A DNA stretch of 64,000 bases from AWTP1-13 sp963814055 (lineage in GTDB: Bacteria > Pseudomonadota > Alphaproteobacteria > Rhizobiales > Hyphomicrobiaceae): NCBI GenBank assembly GCA_963814055.1, contig CAWFBJ010000001.1, forward strand, positions 248,001 through 312,000, written 5' to 3'. This document shows, piece after piece, positions 1-9,416 of this stretch. How positions within the stretch are numbered: position 1 is the first letter of the stretch; every line of letters begins with the position of its first letter. The translations under genes and the position numbers were made by a program. The notes under the pieces are model-generated. The model saw only the letters and a list, made by a program, of their open reading frames with translations, ran no database searches and was not told the origin of the DNA.

Positions 1-318
1 GTCAACGGCGGCGACGACGAGGGCGGCTCCCGCGAAGCACTCCGGTGTCCACGACCGCCTTATGAGATCGACCGCGCCGCCTGGCGGATCGGCGGCAAGC
101 GCGTCCATCTCCGCACAGGGATCGGGATCCCGCACCTCGACCGTCGCGCCTGCCGCCGAAAGCAGCTCGGCCTTCCAGGCAGCCGCCTCGTTGCCGCCAA
201 CGACGACCGTCCGGCGGCCGCCGAGCATGAAGAACAGAGGAAGCGTCGCCAGCCGCTCCATGCGGCGCGGGCGTTTGACACTCGGGGCTCTGCTGGAAGG
301 AGCTTCAGGCGAGCTCAC
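1..318 (-). CDS. cysG: Siroheme synthase CysG, N-terminal part (cut by window edge)
   Basis: This is the first 106 codons of a siroheme synthase, which makes the siroheme needed by the nitrite reductase upstream. The visible part is the NAD-dependent precorrin-2 dehydrogenase domain: the family start LPLFFML-GGR is followed by the nucleotide-binding strand RTVVVGGNEAAAWKAELL at about residues 36-53. The start is GTG at 318, preceded on the minus strand by a perfect AAGGAGG six bases away that lies inside the end of nasA, so the two genes overlap by 14 bases and are translationally linked. The methyltransferase and ferrochelatase parts would lie beyond base 1. The second glycine-rich position is GGN rather than the common GGG, which is minor. 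Confidence 0.85.
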   Translation of the reverse strand, partial: MSSPEAPSSRAPSVKRPRRMERLATLPLFFMLGGRRTVVVGGNEAAAWKAELLSAAGATVEVRDPDPCAEMDALAADPPGGAVDLIRRSWTPECFAGAALVVAAVD

Positions 319-2998
319 GAGCAACCTCCTTGGGCGCAATCAGGCGCCGGATCTCGGGAATGCACGAGCCGCAGTTGGTGCCGGCCCCGAGTTGCCGGCC
401 GATCTTTTCCACGCTGCGGTTGCCTGCAGCGGCAGCGGCCTCGATCCGCCTGGCTCCGACCTGGAAGCACACGCACACCGTGGGGCCATCGTCGATCGCT
501 CCCTCGACCGGGCTTCCGGCGAGGAGATCGCGCCTCTCGCTCGCCGGTATGGCCGGCAACTCGAACCGCGATTTCAGCCAATCAAGCGATGGCAGCTTCG
601 GGCTCGCCGCGACGAACACCAGCGTCTCCAGACGTCCATTCTGCAGCACGGCCGCGCGATGGGTGCCGGCAGCGGCGTCGTGGAAAGTCATGGTGTCGCC
701 AGCCGGCATGGTCGCCCTCAGCCATGCGCTCCAGCCCATGGACGGCTCATCCAGAGCAAAGTTGAGAATGTGGCCGAAGCCTGCGCGTGCCCGCGCCCAA
801 TAGGTGAGCGCGCCGGGTTGCAGGCACTGACGCGACAGCAGGAAGCCGTAGTGTGTAACGGCCTGAGATGCGACGCGGGCCGGCGTCGCCTTGGCCTCCG
901 GCTGGCCGGAGAATGGATCGGTCGCAGGCTGCACGAGCGCGCCGATGCGGCCCGCGGCACTGTTCTCGGCCGACCAATGCATGGGCACGAACAGCGTGCC
1001 CGGCTGCTGTCCGCGATTGACCAGGACGCGCAGCACAGCCGTGCCGTGGGTCGTAGCAACCTGCGCCAGCGCTCCCTGCTCCAACTTCAGGCGGCCGGCA
1101 TCGTCTGGATGAATCTCGACGAACGGCTCGGCGATATGCGTGGAAAGGCGCGGCGACAAGCCTGTGCGCGTCATGGTGTGCCACTGGTCACGCACGCGGC
1201 CGGTATTCAGCACGAACGGCCACTCGTCTGACACGGCAGCCCACAGTCGCGGCGGTGCGATCGCCACAAAGCGTGCCTTGCCATCCTCGGTGAAGAAGCG
1301 GCCGTCGGCGAACATGCGCGATGTCGGCGCGGCGCCCGCACGAAGCGGCCATTGGCAAGGCTCGAAGCGGTCGAACGCTTCCCTGCTCGAGGCGTCGACA
1401 CCGGAAATATCGAAGGCGCGCTCGCCTTCGTTTTCAAAGCCGGAAAGTCGCGCATGCTCCTGGAAGATCTGGTCAGCCGACCGGAAGGCGAACGCGTCGC
1501 CGTGACCGAGCCGCCGCGCCACCTCGCTCACCATCCACCAGTCCGGCCGTGCGCTTCCCGGCAGCGGAAGGAACGGGCGCTGGCGCGAGATGCACCGCTC
1601 CGAGTTGGTAACCGTACCATCCTTCTCGCCCCAGGCTGCCGCCGGCAGGCGCACGTGCGCATGGGCAACAGTGTCGTTGCTGGCAACGTTCTCGGAAACA
1701 ACCAGCAGGTCGAGCTTGGCCAGCGCCGCCCGCACCGCGTCCGCGCGCGGCAGTGACACTGCAGGGTTGGTACCCATCACCCACAGCGCCTTGATGCGGC
1801 CGTCGGCAACCGCATCGAACATGTCGACGGCCTTTAGGCCCTGGCCGCTTACCAGATTGGGCGCATTCCAGAACCGGCGCACGCGATCCCGCTCGGCCTC
1901 GGAAAATCCCATGTGCGCCGCCAGCATGTTGGCAAGCCCGCCGACTTCACGGCCGCCCATGGCATTGGGCTGCCCCGTGAGCGATAGCGGGCCGGAACCC
2001 GGCTTGCCGATGCCCCCGGTCGCCAGATGGCAGTTGATGATGGCGTTGACCTTGTCGGTGCCCTGCGCCGACTGGTTGACGCCCTGGCTGTAGCAGGACA
2101 CGACGCGCGACGTACTGGCAAACCAGCCGAAGAAAACAGCGATCGCCTGGCGGTCGATACCGGTTGCATCGGCGACAGCGTCGAGATTGGGGGCAAGAGC
2201 GCATGCACGCCGCAGCGCCCAGGAGAAGCCGCGTGTATGGTTCTCAATAAATGAAACGTCGATCAGCTTGCGCTCAGCGAGCCACACCAGCAGCCCGCTC
2301 CACAAGTAACCGTCGGTGCCCGGCTTGATCGGCAGATGGAGATCGGCGCCCTCGCAGGTGGCGGTGCGCCGCGGATCGATGTTGACCACACGCATGCCAC
2401 GCTCGGCCCGTGCCGTCTGGATGCGCTGATACAGCACCGGATGACACCAGGCGGCATTGGAGCCTGCCAGCACCACGAGATCGGCGAGTTCCACATCGTC
2501 GTAGCATTGGGGCACCACATCGGCGCCGAAGGCACGCCGGTGGCCGGCGACCGACGACGCCATGCACAGACGCGAGTTCGTATCGACGTGCGGGGTGCCG
2601 ATGAACCCTTTGGCGAACTTGTTGGCGACGTAGTAGTCCTCGGTCAAAAGCTGGCCGGACAGATAGAAGGCGATGGCCTCCGGACCGTGCTCCGATCTGA
2701 CGGCTGCAAGACGCTCGGCCACGTGATCGAGCGCAGCAGGCCAGCTCATGCGCGCGCCGTTCACCATCGGATGCAACAGGCGCGTCTCCAACCCGAGCGT
2801 CTCACCCAGCGCCGAGCCCTTGGAGCAGAGGCGTCCGGCATTGGCCGGGTGATCGGGATCGCCTTTGATGGCTGCGCCGCCCTTGCCATCCGGCGTGGCG
2901 AGCACACCGCAGCCGACTCCGCAATAGGGGCAGGTGGTGCGCACCGTCGCTCCCGGGGCGGGTTGCTCCCAGTCGGAGGTTTTGAATTCCACCGTCAT
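305..2998 (-). CDS. nasA: Assimilatory nitrate reductase, molybdopterin subunit with C-terminal [2Fe-2S] domain
   Basis: This cytoplasmic enzyme reduces nitrate to nitrite (897 residues, no signal peptide). Four N-terminal cysteines (C23, C26, C30, C58) match the [4Fe-4S] site of the NapA/NasA/formate dehydrogenase family. The body is molybdopterin oxidoreductase, and the dinucleotide-binding domain is around residues 590-720. The C-terminus carries a BFD-like [2Fe-2S] domain with C842, C844, C876 and C879. This tail is typical of assimilatory NasA and absent from periplasmic NapA. Its ATG shares one base with the TGA of the flavoprotein gene before it, and cysG overlaps its end. Electrons probably come from one of the flavoproteins of this operon (inference). 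The reading frame is intact. Confidence 0.93.
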   Translation of the reverse strand: MTVEFKTSDWEQPAPGATVRTTCPYCGVGCGVLATPDGKGGAAIKGDPDHPANAGRLCSKGSALGETLGLETRLLHPMVNGARMSWPAALDHVAERLAAVRSEHGPEAIAFYLSGQLLTEDYYVANKFAKGFIGTPHVDTNSRLCMASSVAGHRRAFGADVVPQCYDDVELADLVVLAGSNAAWCHPVLYQRIQTARAERGMRVVNIDPRRTATCEGADLHLPIKPGTDGYLWSGLLVWLAERKLIDVSFIENHTRGFSWALRRACALAPNLDAVADATGIDRQAIAVFFGWFASTSRVVSCYSQGVNQSAQGTDKVNAIINCHLATGGIGKPGSGPLSLTGQPNAMGGREVGGLANMLAAHMGFSEAERDRVRRFWNAPNLVSGQGLKAVDMFDAVADGRIKALWVMGTNPAVSLPRADAVRAALAKLDLLVVSENVASNDTVAHAHVRLPAAAWGEKDGTVTNSERCISRQRPFLPLPGSARPDWWMVSEVARRLGHGDAFAFRSADQIFQEHARLSGFENEGERAFDISGVDASSREAFDRFEPCQWPLRAGAAPTSRMFADGRFFTEDGKARFVAIAPPRLWAAVSDEWPFVLNTGRVRDQWHTMTRTGLSPRLSTHIAEPFVEIHPDDAGRLKLEQGALAQVATTHGTAVLRVLVNRGQQPGTLFVPMHWSAENSAAGRIGALVQPATDPFSGQPEAKATPARVASQAVTHYGFLLSRQCLQPGALTYWARARAGFGHILNFALDEPSMGWSAWLRATMPAGDTMTFHDAAAGTHRAAVLQNGRLETLVFVAASPKLPSLDWLKSRFELPAIPASERRDLLAGSPVEGAIDDGPTVCVCFQVGARRIEAAAAAGNRSVEKIGRQLGAGTNCGSCIPEIRRLIAPKEVARELA

Positions 2999-4608
2999 CA
3001 GTATACATCCGCCTGATAACGGCCCGTGGCCTTGAGCTCGGCGATGAAATCCTTGGCGGCGGCCTCGCTCATCTGACCGCCCTTGACGGAAACCTCGACC
3101 AGTGCGGTCTCAACGTCCTTCGCCATGCGCTGGGCGTCGCCGCAGACGTAGAAGTGTGCGCCGGCCTTCAGCCAGGACCACAGTTCCGGGCCGGCCTCGC
3201 GCATGCGGTCCTGCACGTAGACCTTGGCGGCACCGTCACGCGACCAGGCTGTCGACAACCGAGTTAACGTTTTGTCGGCCAGCATCTGCGCAAACTCGTC
3301 GCGGTAGTAAAAGTCGGTGGCCTCATGCTGGTGACCGAAGAATAGCCAGGCTCGGCCCGACGCCTTTGTCGCCTTGCGGTGCCACAGGAACGACCTGAAC
3401 GGCGCGATGCCTGTACCAGGACCGACCATGATAATCGGCGTCGAACCGTCCTGGGGGAGCGCGAAACCGTGCGCCTTCTGGACATAGACTTTAACGGCCG
3501 TGCCCGGCGCCGCGCGATCCGCCAGAAACGTCGAAGCGACACCAAGCCGCCGGCGATCGCCAATGTCGTAGCGCACCGCATCCACGGTCAGATGAAGCTG
3601 GCCAGGCGTCGCCAAGGGGCACGAGGCGATGGAATAGAGGCGTGGCTGCAGCGGATCCAGGCATTCCACGAACGCTTCAGGATCGGGATGCACCGGCGCG
3701 AACTTCTCCAGCACCGCCAGCACGTCGAGTGTGGCCGCGTCGCCATCGGGATCTTCGCCTTTGGCCAGCAGCTTCGCCTTCTGCCGCCGCTCGCCGCCAA
3801 CCAGATAGCTCATCAGCTCGAACAGCATGTCGGGCGCGAGGCCGAGCGCGTAGTCCTCGATCAACGCATCGCGGATCGGCTTATCGCCCACGGGAAAGTC
3901 GGGGGGCACACGCAAGGCGGCAAGCACAGCGTCGGCCAAAACCGGATCGTTCTTCGCAAACAGGCCGAAGCTGTCGCCCGGCGCGTAGCGGAGGCCACTA
4001 CAGGCGAGATCGAAGACAATGTGACGAGTATCCTTCTCCGACCCTTCACCGTTGAGACGGCTGGCGGACATTAATACTGCTTCCACGGGGGCATCGCGCG
4101 AGCCTGGCTGCGGAGCCTTTGCTGCCGCTGGCGCGATATCTGGCTCCGCTGCGCCCGTCGAGACCATCGCAGCGGGCGTCCCTTCCAGGAGACGCTTGAG
4201 CATGCGGCTCGTTTCCTTGCCGCCCGGCGCACACAGGTTGAGCTTTGCCTCCCTGCCCTCGGCAATTGCCTGCGAATAGGTCTCGCACAGGTAGCCGCAC
4301 TGGCCGCAGTCCTGCTGGGCCATGGCGGCGTACAGCTTGCGCGGCAGCGGCCTGTCCTCGGCCAGCGTCATGCGCTCAGCGATGGGCATGGCCGCGTCGT
4401 GCCACGGCGCACCATCGTCCTCGCTGCCCAGAGCCTTCGCCGCGGCATCCGGCATGGCGCCGTTGAGTGCTGTGGCGCCGGCCGCAGCATCGAGCGACAG
4501 AAGGCCAGCGAAGAACCCGTTGAGCCAGGACCGTTGCTCCGGCGAGAACGGCGCGCCTTCGGGGATCATCACATCACTGGTGGCCGGCAGCTTGGTCTGG
4601 ACCGTCAC
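2998..4608 (-). CDS. CysJ-like flavoprotein reductase with N-terminal iron-sulfur site
   Basis: A 536-residue NADPH-type flavoprotein usually annotated as sulfite reductase alpha subunit. A helical segment at residues 21-38 (FSPEQRSWLNGFFAGLLS) resembles the oligomerisation start of E. coli CysJ. A four-cysteine motif follows (C101, C104, C108, C126), probably binding a [4Fe-4S] cluster. Then comes a CysJ-type FAD domain with RLYSI near residue 320 and a nucleotide-binding part with GPGTGIAPFRSFLWHR. There is no flavodoxin (FMN) domain, unlike true CysJ; the iron-sulfur segment takes its place. It starts at GTG 4608, overlapping the nirA stop. From the operon, it probably feeds electrons to nitrite or nitrate reductase rather than to sulfite reductase. 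Confidence 0.85.
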   Translation of the reverse strand: MTVQTKLPATSDVMIPEGAPFSPEQRSWLNGFFAGLLSLDAAAGATALNGAMPDAAAKALGSEDDGAPWHDAAMPIAERMTLAEDRPLPRKLYAAMAQQDCGQCGYLCETYSQAIAEGREAKLNLCAPGGKETSRMLKRLLEGTPAAMVSTGAAEPDIAPAAAKAPQPGSRDAPVEAVLMSASRLNGEGSEKDTRHIVFDLACSGLRYAPGDSFGLFAKNDPVLADAVLAALRVPPDFPVGDKPIRDALIEDYALGLAPDMLFELMSYLVGGERRQKAKLLAKGEDPDGDAATLDVLAVLEKFAPVHPDPEAFVECLDPLQPRLYSIASCPLATPGQLHLTVDAVRYDIGDRRRLGVASTFLADRAAPGTAVKVYVQKAHGFALPQDGSTPIIMVGPGTGIAPFRSFLWHRKATKASGRAWLFFGHQHEATDFYYRDEFAQMLADKTLTRLSTAWSRDGAAKVYVQDRMREAGPELWSWLKAGAHFYVCGDAQRMAKDVETALVEVSVKGGQMSEAAAKDFIAELKATGRYQADVY

Positions 4609-6399
4609 GCGGCGCCTCCGCTGCTGGAGGCAACCAAATCCACCATGGTTCTGAGAGCGCCTGTTTCATGGCGGCGGGTGAACTCCAGAAACGTTTCCCG
4701 CTCGCTGGACCGGCCAGCGACGAAGGCCTTGAGGATGCGCTCGACGACCTGCGGGCAGTCCTCGACTTTGATGTCGCGATAGAGTTCGCGCGCGATGCCC
4801 GCGTCCGGACCGAAGCCGCCGCCGACATAGATGTGGAAGCCTTCGACCGTGTCTTCCCCCGACGCATCGACCGGCACGCGGCACGCCAGCATGCCGATGT
4901 CGCCGATGTAGTGCTGCGCGCAGGAGTGCGGGCAGCCGGTGAGATGAATGTTGATCGGGGTGTCGAGCGCGACGCGCGGCTCGACCCAGTCGGCGATGGC
5001 CATCGCCGTATCCTTGGTGTTGGACGCCGCGAACTTGCAACCCGTGTTGCCGGTGCAGGCGATGAGCCCGGCGCGCACGCTCGTCGCCTTGGCGGTAAGG
5101 CCGATCTCGCGCAGGCAGATCTCGACCAGTTCGGCGTTGTCCTCGGCGATGCCAGAGATCAGCAGGTTCTGCCAGACGGTCAGGCGGATATCGCCATCGC
5201 CCAGCTCGCGTGCGATCTTGGCAAGGCCGCGCATCTGCTCGACCGTCATCTTGCCGACCGGCAGCACGACACCGGCCCATACCTTGCCGGGCTGGCGCTG
5301 GGAATGAATACCGACATGCGCCTTGCGATCCTGGCGGTTCGGCGCAGAGACACTGTCTGGCGCCAGCCGCACCAGCTGACGGCCGAGCTTGGCTTCGACC
5401 TCGATCAGAAACTTGTCGTGCCCCCAGGCATCCAGCACGTACTTGAGGCGCGCCTTCTTGCGATCGGTGCGGTCGCCGTGGTCGATGAACACGCGCACGA
5501 TGGCGTCGGCCACGGCACACAGCTTCTTCGGGCTTCACATACACATTGCCGTACTTGGCGAAATCCTCGTGGCCGGTGATGCCGCCGATGCCGAGCCGGA
5601 ACCACACACCTGCATCCACGCCTGCACCGGCACCCACGGTCACGGCCGTGAATGCGATGTCGTTGGTGTCCTCCAGCACCGGTATGATGCCGCCGCCGTC
5701 GAAGCCGACGTTGAACTTGCGCGGCAGGCCGTAGAGCGAGCGGTCGTTGAGGATATGATGATGCCAAGCTGAGGCAAAGGGACGGGTGTCGATCAGCTCC
5801 TGCGCGTCGATACCGGCAGTGGGTGAGCCGGTGACATTGCGGATATTGTCGGCACCCGTCCCTTTGGTTGTGAGGCCGAGGCTCGTCAAACCTTCGATGA
5901 GGCTGACGGCACTATCCGGCATGATGTCGCGAATTTGCAGATTGGCGCGCGTGGTGACGTGCGCGTAGCCCCCGCCGTAACGTTCAGCGAGATCGGCTAC
6001 GCCCGCGAACTGCCAGTGCGAGAGGATGCCGTTGGGAATGCGCAGCCGGCACATGTAGGAGTTCTGCGTCGGCGCCACGTAGAACAGCCCGTGGAAGCGC
6101 CAGCGGAAATTGTCGATGCCCTTGGGAAACTGGCCCTTGGCGCTCTCGGCCTTGAACCGCGCATAGGCATCGAAGGGATGCTCGTCGCGCTTGGCTTTTT
6201 CTTCGGCGGAGAGCTTCTTGCCGGCCGCTTCGAACCGGGCCATGGCAGCGAGATGCTCCTTGTCGGGTCCCGCAGGCTGGGCCGGACCACCTCCCGCGCC
6301 CAGCGGCTTAAGCCCTTGCGCGGCGCGGCGCGCCTGCACGCCCGAGACGAAACCTTCGAGATAGCGGCGCTGGTCCTCGGTGAAATCCTGCGCGCTCAT
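4605..6399 (-). CDS. nirA: Assimilatory nitrite reductase, NirA/CysI type (one frameshift as read)
   Basis: The enzyme reduces nitrite to ammonium at a coupled siroheme/[4Fe-4S] centre. The first frame runs from 6399 and gives two-thirds of the N-terminal half, including the siroheme-binding stretch RANLQIRDI. The rest is read in another frame and carries the cluster cysteines in CTGNTGCKFAASNTKD and TGCPHSCAQHYIGDIG. The break is at about 5517, where one extra base splits VKPEEA-V from AVADAIVRVF; removing it gives one protein of 597 residues. The first 19 residues of interest (FTEDQRRYLEGFVSGVQAR) resemble the start of the flavoprotein next door. The break is probably a sequencing insertion rather than a real mutation. 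Confidence 0.88.
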
Positions 6400-6402
6400 G
6401 GC

Positions 6403-7633
6403 TTATGCGGCCTCCGCGTGCGCCCTGCCGAATGCAAGCAGCGCGCGGATACCTGCAAGAGGTGTCGACTGGCGGATGAGATCGCGATACCAGAACGCGT
6501 CGCCCGTATCGCCGAACAGCACGACGCCGGCGAGGCGATTGTCGCGCACCACCAGCTTGCGGTAGCTGCCTGCGCCCTCGTCTTCCAGCACGATGGTCTC
6601 GGCGCTCTCGCCCTCGAAGTCGCCCATCGAATAGACGGGCACGCCGGATACCTTGAGGCTGGTCGCCATCAGCGAGCCCTCGTAGCGCGCCGGGCGTCCC
6701 GAGAGATAGCGCGCGAGCGCCCTGGCTTGCTCGTACACCGGCTCGACAATGCCGTAGCAGGTGCCGCGATGCTCGGCGCACTCGCCGATGGCGTAGACGC
6801 CGGGCCAGTTGGTCTCGAGCTTGTCGTCGACCTTGATGCCGCGGCCGATTTCTATGCCGCCGCTTTCCGCCAGCGCCGTCTCGGGGCGGATGCCGGCAGC
6901 CATCACGACGAGAGCGGCAGGAAAAATGCGGCCATCCTTCAACACCACGCGCTCGGCCCTACCAGCGCCTTCGATTGCGGCGGTGTGCGCCTCCAGTACG
7001 ACCTCGACGCCTTTGCTCTCGATCGCTGCCTTGAGCAGTTCTGCTGCGCGAGCATCGAGCTGACGTTCCATCAGGCGCGGCATGATGTGGATAAGCGTGA
7101 CCGCGAGCCCGCGCTTGGCGAGCCCGCACGCGGCCTCCACCCCGAGCAGTCCGCCGCCAATCACTACGGCGCGCGAACCCGGAAGAGCCCGCTGCAGGAC
7201 GCTCACATCGTCGAGATCGCGGAAGGTGAGAACGCCAGGGAGGAGGTGTCCGGGCACCGGCAGCCGGATGGCCTTTGAGCCAGTGGCCAGCACTAGCCGG
7301 TCGTAGCCGAGCCGTGCACCGCTGGAGAGGATGACCTCCTGCCGCGCGGGCCGCAGTCCCGAAGCTTCCACACCGCTAAGCAGCAAAACGCCCTTCTCGC
7401 CGTACCAGGCCGCCGGCCGCAATTCGACATCGGCTGGCCTGCGCTTCGCCGGCCAGCAGGCTCGACAGCAGCACCCGGTTGTAGGGCGCATGCTGTTCCT
7501 TGGCAGCGACCACGATCTCGTAGCGGCCGGGGCACTGCTCGACGAGTTCCTCGACCAGCTTGAGGGCCGCCATCCCGCCGCCAACGACCAATAGCCGTTC
7601 TCGCCGACGCCCCTCCAGGCGCACCGGGACCAT
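6403..7633 (-). CDS. FAD-dependent oxidoreductase like the N-terminal half of NirB (one frameshift as read)
   Basis: A two-dinucleotide-fold flavoprotein of about 409 residues. The FAD site LLVVGGGMAALKLVEEL lies near residues 12-28, the NAD(P) site AVVIGGGLLGVEAACGL near 145-160, and the second FAD contact GVYAIGECAEHRG further on, as in NirB/NasB electron-transfer proteins. The start is ATG 7633, five bases after the nrtD stop. The first 66 codons and the rest are in different frames; dropping one base at about 7435 joins AGEAQA to ADVELRP. It has no iron-sulfur or siroheme domain of its own, so it would be a stand-alone electron-transfer partner. Sits between the transporter genes and nirA, pointing to nitrate or nitrite reduction. 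Confidence 0.82.
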
Positions 7634-7637
7634 AGCG

Positions 7638-8439
7638 TTACTCCGCGGCTTGCAGCGCCGGCGCCTTGTGGCGCGCATACAGGAACTCGATCACGCGCTG
7701 GCGGCAGCGGATGTAGGTCTGGTCGGCCACCAGCTCGAGACGCCTGCGCGGCCGCGGCATCGGCACCTCGAGCACCTCGCCGATGCGGGCTGCCGGACCG
7801 TTGGTCATCATGACGATACGATCGGACAGCAGCACGGCCTCGTCGACGTCGTGCGTGATCATCAGCACCGTGTTCTTGAGCTGGGAATGGATCACCATCA
7901 CCGAGTCCTGCAGATGCGCGCGCGTGAGCGCATCGAGCGCGCCGAACGGCTCGTCCAGCAGCAAGCACCTTGGGCTCCATGGCCAGCGCGCGGGCGATGC
8001 CGACGCGCTGCTTCATGCCGCCGGAGATCTCCGCCGGCCGCTTGTCCTTGGCATGCCCCATCTGCACCAGCTCGAGATTGTGCATGGTCCAGGCGTGGCG
8101 CTCCTTGCGGGACTTGGTGGCGGAGAACACCTTGTCCACGGCAAGACGCACGTTGTCGTAGACGGTGAGCCAGGGCAGCAGCGAGTGGTTCTGGAACACC
8201 ACCGCGCGATCAGGTCCAGGATCGTTCACTTCCTTGTTTTCCAGCAGCACGCCGCCGTTGGTCGCGCGCGTCAGGCCGGCCACGATGTTGAGCAGGGTGG
8301 ACTTGCCGCAGCCCGAGTGGCCGATGATGGAGACGTACTCACCCTTCTCGATGCCGACGGTGATGCCGCTCAGCACCTCGGTTTCCTGCGCGCCGCGGGT
8401 GAAGATTTTGTCGACGTGGTCGATCTTCAGGTAGGACAT
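7638..8439 (-). CDS. nrtD: Nitrate ABC transporter ATPase (one frameshift as read)
   Basis: The ATP-binding subunit of a nitrate/nitrite importer (NrtD/SsuB/TauB family, about 266 residues). Walker A is GHSGCGKST near residue 40 and the signature is ISGGMKQR. Walker B reads VLLLDEPFGALD only after one base is removed at 7963-7964: the minus strand has CTTG where three CTG leucine codons are expected. The C-terminal part has the H-loop MITHDVDEAVLLSDRI. The start ATG is 12 bases after the nrtB stop. It works with NrtA and NrtB; no nrtC-type fused ATPase is present. The extra base falling in Walker B and its exact repair argue for a sequencing error. Confidence 0.87.
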
Positions 8440-8451
8440 GGTGCGGCTCCT

Positions 8452-9307
8452 TCAGCTGGCAGCGGTGCCGCGCGTGACGATGTTGGCGATCAGGGCCACG
8501 ACCCGGTCGAGCACGAAGCCGATGCCGCCGATGTAGACCAGCGCCACCACGATGTCGGAGAGGCGCGAGGAGTTCCACGCATCCCAGATGAAGAAGCCGA
8601 TGCCGACGCCGCCGGTCAGCATCTCCGCCGCCACGATGGCCAGCCACGACAGGCCGATGCCGATGCGCAGCCCCGTGAAGATGTAGGGCGCCGCCGACGG
8701 GATCATGATCTTGGTGAAGAACTCGAGCGGGTTCAGCCGCAGCACCAGCGCGACGTTGCGATAGTCCTGCGGGATGTTGCGGATGCCGACCGCGGTGTTG
8801 ATGATGATCGGCCACACCGAGGTGATGAAGATCACGAAGATCGCCGACGGCTGGCTGTCGCGGAAGGCCGCGAGCGAGATCGGCAGCCAGGCCAGCGGCG
8901 AGATGGTGCGCAGCACCTGGAAGATCGGATCGAGCCCGCGCATGGCCCACACCGACTGGCCGATGATGGTGCCGAGCGCGATGCCGATGATGCCGGCCAG
9001 ACCGTAGCCGATGGCAACGCGCTGCAGCGAGGTCAGCACGCGCCAGCCGAGCCCGATGTCCTGCGGTCCGGCGACGAAGAAGGGATCGACGATGAGATCC
9101 TTGGCCTCGCTCCAGATCTTGCTCGGGGCCGGCAGCGTCGCGCCCGGCCGGTTGCACAGCAGCTCCCACACCAGCAGGATGCAGCGAGAGCGTCACCAGC
9201 GGCGGCAGAACGCTGGCGGCAACCGATGACACGCGCGGCAGGATGCGTGCCTTGAAGTAGCTCGGCTTGCGCGCCGGCAGTCGAACCACGTCGGCTCCGG
9301 CGCTCAT
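8452..9307 (-). CDS. nrtB: Nitrate ABC transporter permease (one frameshift as read)
   Basis: The membrane subunit of the nitrate importer, about 284 residues after correction. The N-terminal 40 residues, ending VLPPLVTLS, are in one frame and the rest in another; removing one base at about 9181 gives TLSLILLVWELLC, which restores the first membrane helix. The body has further helices and the EAA-type loop that contacts the ATPase (FFTKIMIPSAAPYIFTGLRI). It belongs to the NrtB/SsuC/TauC family, and nitrate is chosen as the substrate from the surrounding reductase genes. It starts 109 bases after nrtA, and a strong hairpin fills part of that gap. Confidence 0.87.
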
Positions 9308-9384
9308 AACCGGAACGGCGCGCCGCGCGCCTCGGCCTTGAGCATGGGCATGTTCATGCGCGTTTTCTCCGCGATGATCGGCAA

Positions 9385-9408
9385 GCCGGCCGCAGGATCG
9401 CGGCCGGC
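9385..9408 (-). other. Intercistronic hairpin between nrtA and nrtB
   Basis: A perfect 9-base-pair inverted repeat (GCCGGCCGC and GCGGCCGGC) encloses a six-base loop and starts just after the nrtA stop codon. No run of T follows on the minus strand, so it is not a classic terminator. Hairpins at this place in binding-protein operons often protect the upstream message and lower expression of the permease genes; that role here is inference. Confidence 0.6.
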
Positions 9409-9416
9409 GGCTGGCG

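Noticed and set aside
6403..8439. A single 678-residue protein joining an ABC ATPase to a flavoprotein
   Set aside because: The middle is nonsense Arg-rich sequence. The correct ends of the ATPase and the correct start of the flavoprotein lie in other frames, so this is two genes joined by two frame breaks.
9304..9416. A C-terminal extension of nrtA reaching into nrtB
   Set aside because: It appears only in the wrong frame; the true frame stops at 9417 after KRAVV.
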